64,000 nucleotides of DNA from Streptomyces violascens (GTDB taxonomy: Bacteria; Actinomycetota; Actinomycetes; Streptomycetales; Streptomycetaceae). The notes under the pieces are model-generated. The model saw only the letters and a program-made list of their open reading frames with translations. It was not told where the DNA came from and did not search any database. Positions 60,495 through 64,000 of this stretch are shown one piece after another (the first letter of the stretch is position 1; every line of letters begins with the position of its first letter). The stretch spans positions 34,422-98,421 of the forward strand of contig NZ_BMUA01000027.1 in assembly GCF_014649955.1 (NCBI RefSeq), in the 5' to 3' direction. Position numbers and translations under genes: made by a program.

Positions 60495-60545
60495 ATGCGC
60501 CCCTACCGCAAGAGCTCCGTCCGTTGCGTCCGCTCAGTGCGCTAA
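60495..60545 (+). CDS. 16-residue leader peptide ORF
   Basis: ATG 60495 after GAGGAG encodes MRPYRKSSVRCVRSVR, five of whose 16 residues are Arg, ending at TAA 60545. It lies between a likely promoter and a strong hairpin, the classic layout for ribosome-mediated attenuation of a resistance or transport gene. Confidence 0.5.
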   Translation: MRPYRKSSVRCVRSVR

Positions 60546-60563
60546 GGCACACCAGCACCACTC

Positions 60564-60597
60564 CGAAGGCGGCCGGCCCCTGGTTCGGCCGCCTTCG
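60564..60597 (+). terminator. Attenuator-like hairpin before MFS gene
   Basis: CGAAGGCGGCCG and complement (60564-60575, 60586-60597), 10-base loop, 18 bases after the leader ORF and 56 before the MFS start. No U-tract follows. Confidence 0.6.
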
Positions 60598-60652
60598 GGC
60601 TGTCCGCCCCTGTTCATGACGACCGCAGGCCGGGCCTGCAGGGAGACGCTGC

Positions 60653-61969
60653 ATGGCCACGCACGCACCCGCGACCACTGCCGTACCGTCCGTAGAAACA
60701 ACACGATCCGCCGTCTGGATCCTGGTCATCAGCTCCCTCGCCGTGAAGGCCGGGGGCTTCAGCTGGGACTTCCTCGGCTACTACGTGGCAGACGGAACCC
60801 ACCACGGAACCACCGCGGCCGGCGCCGCACTGACAGCGTTCGGCATCGGCTGGTGCCTGGGCCAGGTCTGGGCCGGCGCGCTGACCGACCGGCTCGGCCA
60901 ACGGGCCGCCCTCATCGCCCTGATGATCCTTTCCGCCGTCGCGTGCCTCGCGCTCACAGTCGCCACCTCGCTGCCCGCCCTGCTGGTTGTCGCCCTCTGC
61001 CTGGGGCTGACCATGGAGGCCCACCGGCCGGCCGTATCAGCCACCATCAACGAGGCGATCCCCACCGAGGCCGGCCGGACCCGCGCCCAGGCATGGCTGT
61101 ATTTCGCAGCCAATATCGGCATCTCCATCTGCGGTGGTGCCGGCGGCTACCTGGCCCAGCATCACGGCTACCGGGCCCTGTTCGTCGTCAACGCCGTCGT
61201 ATGCCTGGCCTTCGCGCTCATCGCCCGCCGGACCCTGGCACCCAAGCCCGCAGCCACCGACCAACCAGTGGTCAGCTATCGGCAGGTCCTGAGCGATCCC
61301 ACCCTGCGCTGGATCACCGTGGTCGCCGTCTGCTCGATGGTCTGCGCCTGGGGGCTCGTCTCGGTCCTCCCGCTGCTGATGACCAACGACTCGTTGCCCG
61401 CGACGGCTTACGGCTGGACCATGGTCGCCAACACACTCGCCGTCCTCGTCCTGACGCCGCCGCTCATGCGCCTGCTCGTCGGCAGCGGCGACACCGTCAG
61501 ATTTCCGTTCGTGCCCGTGCTCGCCACCGGCTCCGCCATCCTCGGACTCGGCATCACCGTTGGTGCCTTCCAGCACACCGTCCTCGGATACGCGATCGCC
61601 GCGATCGTCTTGACCCCCGGTGAGATCTGCTTCAGCGTCGCCGTCGGCGCCTACATCTCCACCGCCGCCCCGCCCGGCGCCACCGGCCGCTATCAGGCTG
61701 TCGTGAGCGGAGCCACCGCGCTCGCCTCTCTGCCGCCCCTTGGCATCGCTGTCGCTCTCGATGCCGGCGGCCGCCCCCTGGTTGCGGTCCTCCTCGCGGC
61801 CAGCGCCGCGCTCGCCGTCGCCGCCTGCTATCCCCTCGCCCGCAGTCTGCGCACCCCCACCGCCCCGCGCGCGACGACGACGCCGGCGGCCGACACCTCC
61901 GAACAGGAGCCCGCGCAGCCCGTGCCGAAGGAAAGGGAGACGACGGCGCTCGCCCCGTCCTCCGGCTGA
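60653..61969 (+). CDS. MFS transporter (12-helix exporter type)
   Basis: A 438-residue major-facilitator protein with ~12 hydrophobic helices. Motif A lies between helices 2 and 3 (GQVWAGALTDRLGQRAAL). It is of drug-proton antiporter type. Possible substrates are antibiotics or cargo-pathway products, by family only. It is preceded by a leader ORF and hairpin, which suggests substrate-induced expression, and followed by a terminator. Confidence 0.8.
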   Translation: MATHAPATTAVPSVETTRSAVWILVISSLAVKAGGFSWDFLGYYVADGTHHGTTAAGAALTAFGIGWCLGQVWAGALTDRLGQRAALIALMILSAVACLALTVATSLPALLVVALCLGLTMEAHRPAVSATINEAIPTEAGRTRAQAWLYFAANIGISICGGAGGYLAQHHGYRALFVVNAVVCLAFALIARRTLAPKPAATDQPVVSYRQVLSDPTLRWITVVAVCSMVCAWGLVSVLPLLMTNDSLPATAYGWTMVANTLAVLVLTPPLMRLLVGSGDTVRFPFVPVLATGSAILGLGITVGAFQHTVLGYAIAAIVLTPGEICFSVAVGAYISTAAPPGATGRYQAVVSGATALASLPPLGIAVALDAGGRPLVAVLLAASAALAVAACYPLARSLRTPTAPRATTTPAADTSEQEPAQPVPKERETTALAPSSG

Positions 61970-61996
61970 GCACGATGAGCACCCCACGACACGACT

Positions 61997-62034
61997 ACGG
62001 CGGCCCCGACCACATCAATGATCGGGGCCGCCGT
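61997..62034 (+). terminator. Hairpin terminator after MFS gene
   Basis: ACGGCGGCCCCGA and complement (61997-62009, 62022-62034), 12-base loop. Its position rules out the upstream in-frame ATG (61975) for the next gene. Confidence 0.75.
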
Positions 62035-62106
62035 CATGAACCGGTCCCGGGCCCGCCGCAGAACCGACAGCAGCCCACCCCCATCCGCACGGCGAAAGGC
62101 CCCCTG

Positions 62107-62700
62107 ATGCCCGGCCACCTCGTGATCCACTGCCCCGCCTGCCCGAGCGACGAAGTCGAGACCCAACACCCCATCCCGAACGACCCGTCGACGATCCCGG
62201 CACTCGCCTGCCTGCTGTGCGGACACCGTTGGCACCCCAGTGAGCTGCCGCAGGTCCTGGCGCCCGACTACGACCAGGCGTACGGCACAGCACCCGCCCT
62301 CGCCGAGGAGGAACTGACCCTCGCAATGTGGGCCGAGGGCATCAACCTGCGCGCCCACGCCGCTCGCAACGGCCAGGGAGCGGCCGTCCACCCCGGCGGC
62401 TACCGACTCTTCTACCTGCGCCAGGCCGCCTACCTCGACCGGGCCGCCCACGCGATGGCCGTCGCCGCCCGCGGCCGGCTCATCACCTCCCAGCAGGCCG
62501 CCGACGCCGCGGACGCCGCCGTGATGGCCGCCGACCTGCTCCTGCACCTCGACCTCGAGCTCGACCAGGTCCACGTCGAAGGAGCGCTGGGCGCCGACTT
62601 GCCCCAATGGCAGTCACCCGATGGCCTGCGCGGCTACGTACGTCAGGAGTACACCGCCTGGCAGGAGTGGGAGTGCGCCGCCCGCGACCGACAGGCCTGA
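62107..62700 (+). CDS. Zinc-ribbon hypothetical protein
   Basis: A 197-residue protein. CPAC (residues ~9-12) and CLLCGHRW (~37-44) make a likely zinc ribbon. The remainder is helical with Ala-rich repeats (SQQAADAADAAVMAADLLLH). ATG 62107 is chosen because an upstream start would read through the terminator. Function unknown. Confidence 0.6.
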   Translation: MPGHLVIHCPACPSDEVETQHPIPNDPSTIPALACLLCGHRWHPSELPQVLAPDYDQAYGTAPALAEEELTLAMWAEGINLRAHAARNGQGAAVHPGGYRLFYLRQAAYLDRAAHAMAVAARGRLITSQQAADAADAAVMAADLLLHLDLELDQVHVEGALGADLPQWQSPDGLRGYVRQEYTAWQEWECAARDRQA

Positions 62701-62887
62701 TGCCGCCCAGCTGCCAGACCGGTCACCCGGGACCAGGGAACCCACACGGCAACGGCACCGTCATCGGGGAAGGTTGCACCGGCAGGGAGCACCGATGGGC
62801 TGATCGTGAAACACCTCGTGCCTCGCGGCGTCGTCAATCGGCGGGGCCTCGATCCGCCCGGCCGAGCGCCCCCCGTTGTCTCTCGCC

Positions 62888-62903
62888 GGCCTCCATCCAC
62901 AGG
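62888..62903 (+). promoter_or_regulatory. GGCCTCCATCCACAGG element
   Basis: Weakest copy of the recurrent element, ~50 bases upstream of the acetyltransferase gene. Confidence 0.35.
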
Positions 62904-62952
62904 CGCTCTCCTCCACGCTGCGGCGAACCCCGCGAAGAGGAGAGCAATCCCG

Positions 62953-64000
62953 ATGCCCATTCCCCAGAACCCCCACGTCCGCACGCTCGAGAACGATGCG
63001 GCCGCCACATGGATCAGCCGGTGGTGGCCCACCCTTTACGAAGCTGACCCGTGTGCGAGCGCCTACCAGTCGCCACAATGGGTGACTGCCTGGCTGCGCC
63101 AACTGCCCGCCACCAGCACCCCCGTCGTCATGACCGTCGCCGACGAAGGGGGCATCAGTGCCGCCCTCCCGCTCGCCCGGCACCGCACCGGAGCCACCGA
63201 CGTGATCTCCGCCCTCACGCCGTACGCCGAGTACAACGACCTTGTCGGCCCCGGCGCCCGACGCCCGCACATCGCGCAGGCCCTCGCTGACGGTCTCGAC
63301 CAGCTCCTCCAGGACTGGAAGTACGCCGAACTGGCCCACGTCCCTGCCCACTCGGTGCTTGGCCGCGCTCTCGACGGCCGACGCACCTGGCGAGCAACCC
63401 GCGCGCGCACGGCTCTCGTGCCGCTTCCACTGGACTGGGATGTCCTGCCCGCTAGCCTGCGGCGCCAGCACGCCAAGCGGGAACGACGGGCCTGCACCGG
63501 CCACTCGATCAGTTACGCCCGCACCCGTTCCACCGACGAACTCCTTCGGTTGCAACCGGAACTGGAGCGGCTGCACGCTGCCCGCTGGGCATCGGATTCT
63601 TGGCCCAGGTCGTCAGCGCCCGACTGGGGAGCCGTGCTGAGCGACCTCACCGACACCACCTCCTTCATCGCCACCCTCACCATCGACGGTGCACTCGTTG
63701 CCGCCCAGCTCTGCCTCTTCCGCGGCACGATGTGCTGGTCCCTCAGACCCGCCATGGACCCCGGCGCCGCCCGTCTGGCTCCCGGACACCTCCTGCTCCG
63801 CCGGCTCATCGACGACCTGACCAGCCAAGGGTTCAGAGGTCTGGACCTCGGCCGCACGGCGGAGACCAACGGGCAGACCGGCTACAAGGAGCAGTACCAG
63901 CCGCAGTGGAGCGCCGCGCTGAGTTTCACGCCCGTCTGGCCGGGTGTCGGACCGCAGCGAAGACTTCAGTGCCGCACGGAAGATTTCAGTGAGGGGAACC
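62953..64000 (+). CDS. CelD/FemAB-type GNAT acetyltransferase, cut by window end
   Basis: At least 349 residues with no stop before the window ends. Layout fits the Acetyltransf_6 (CelD/BcsL) family: early SPQWVTAWLRQLP, then WDVLPASLRRQHAKRERRA, and a late GNAT strand-helix (FIATLTIDGALVAAQLCLFR; GHLLLRRLIDDLTSQGFRGL; LDLGRTAETNGQTGYKEQYQ). Such enzymes acylate sugars, peptides or envelope polymers. ATG 62953 after AGAGGAG. Substrate unknown. Confidence 0.75.
   Translation, partial: MPIPQNPHVRTLENDAAATWISRWWPTLYEADPCASAYQSPQWVTAWLRQLPATSTPVVMTVADEGGISAALPLARHRTGATDVISALTPYAEYNDLVGPGARRPHIAQALADGLDQLLQDWKYAELAHVPAHSVLGRALDGRRTWRATRARTALVPLPLDWDVLPASLRRQHAKRERRACTGHSISYARTRSTDELLRLQPELERLHAARWASDSWPRSSAPDWGAVLSDLTDTTSFIATLTIDGALVAAQLCLFRGTMCWSLRPAMDPGAARLAPGHLLLRRLIDDLTSQGFRGLDLGRTAETNGQTGYKEQYQPQWSAALSFTPVWPGVGPQRRLQCRTEDFSEGN

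Noticed and set aside
61975..62106. N-terminal extension of the zinc-ribbon protein from ATG 61975
   Set aside because: It would translate through a perfect 13-bp terminator stem; ATG 62107 gives a complete domain.

Overview
The window comes from a high-GC actinobacterium and looks like Streptomyces or a close relative. GC is high with strong third-position bias, GTG and TTG starts are common, and neighbouring genes often overlap by GTGA or ATGA. Family content points the same way: DUF2637 transfer proteins, an XRE regulator with a TPR tail, Tcp-like conjugation genes and an LAxTG sortase substrate. No core metabolic operon or ribosomal gene is present. A candidate replication region, a ParA/ParB-like pair and a conjugation cluster lie side by side, so I read this as part of a large conjugative plasmid or plasmid-like element. 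No telomere, integrase or relaxase is visible.

Layout. 0-13 kb: mostly plus-strand accessory genes: an ADP-ribosyltransferase, an 836-residue protein with a ParA-like P-loop, a lone HicA-like protein, a run of small conserved proteins, a DUF3307 membrane protein, a small-alarmone-hydrolase-like HD protein and a membrane-anchored GNAT. 12.6-16.1 kb: minus-strand GNAT, the C-terminal remnant of a regulator, a SLOG protein and an XRE/TPR regulator. 17.7-23.2 kb: a SWIM zinc-finger protein overlapping a 1413-residue SNF2 helicase that appears to carry three dsRNA-binding-domain-like units. 23.7-26.4 kb: a small HTH protein with a palindromic operator, plus several unknowns. 26.4-27.0 kb: a decayed three-repeat type I-E CRISPR array without cas genes, then an initiator tRNA gene with a strong terminator. 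27.4-28.8 kb: a membrane protein, and a LuxR-type HTH coupled to a free-standing RapZ C-terminal domain.

28.9-36.5 kb is the candidate maintenance region: two translationally coupled proteins that may be replication proteins, a 1.1 kb gene-poor interval with an AT-rich core and a DnaA-box-like site, then ParA, a ParB-like partner and a rho-independent terminator. 36.5-52.7 kb is the transfer region: triplicated GGGTACCC-type repeats, a DUF2637 protein, a repeat cluster resembling a cis-acting transfer locus, an FtsK/TraB-like translocase bracketed by a 43-bp inverted repeat, and a type IV secretion operon resembling the clostridial Tcp system (TcpC, a small two-helix protein, TcpE, two small ATPase-like proteins, VirB4/TcpF, VirB6/TcpH, a second NTF2-type protein and a cell-wall hydrolase).

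52.7-64 kb is cargo: a HEPN-motif protein, a Thr/Pro-repeat LAxTG surface protein, a secreted SH3-like protein, a divergent TrpA homologue, regulators, an MFS exporter preceded by a 16-codon leader ORF and a strong hairpin, and a CelD/FemAB-type acetyltransferase cut by the window edge. A short element close to CGGACTCTGTCCACAGG recurs seven times, mostly in front of replication, transfer and cargo genes. It may be a shared control or replication signal of the element.
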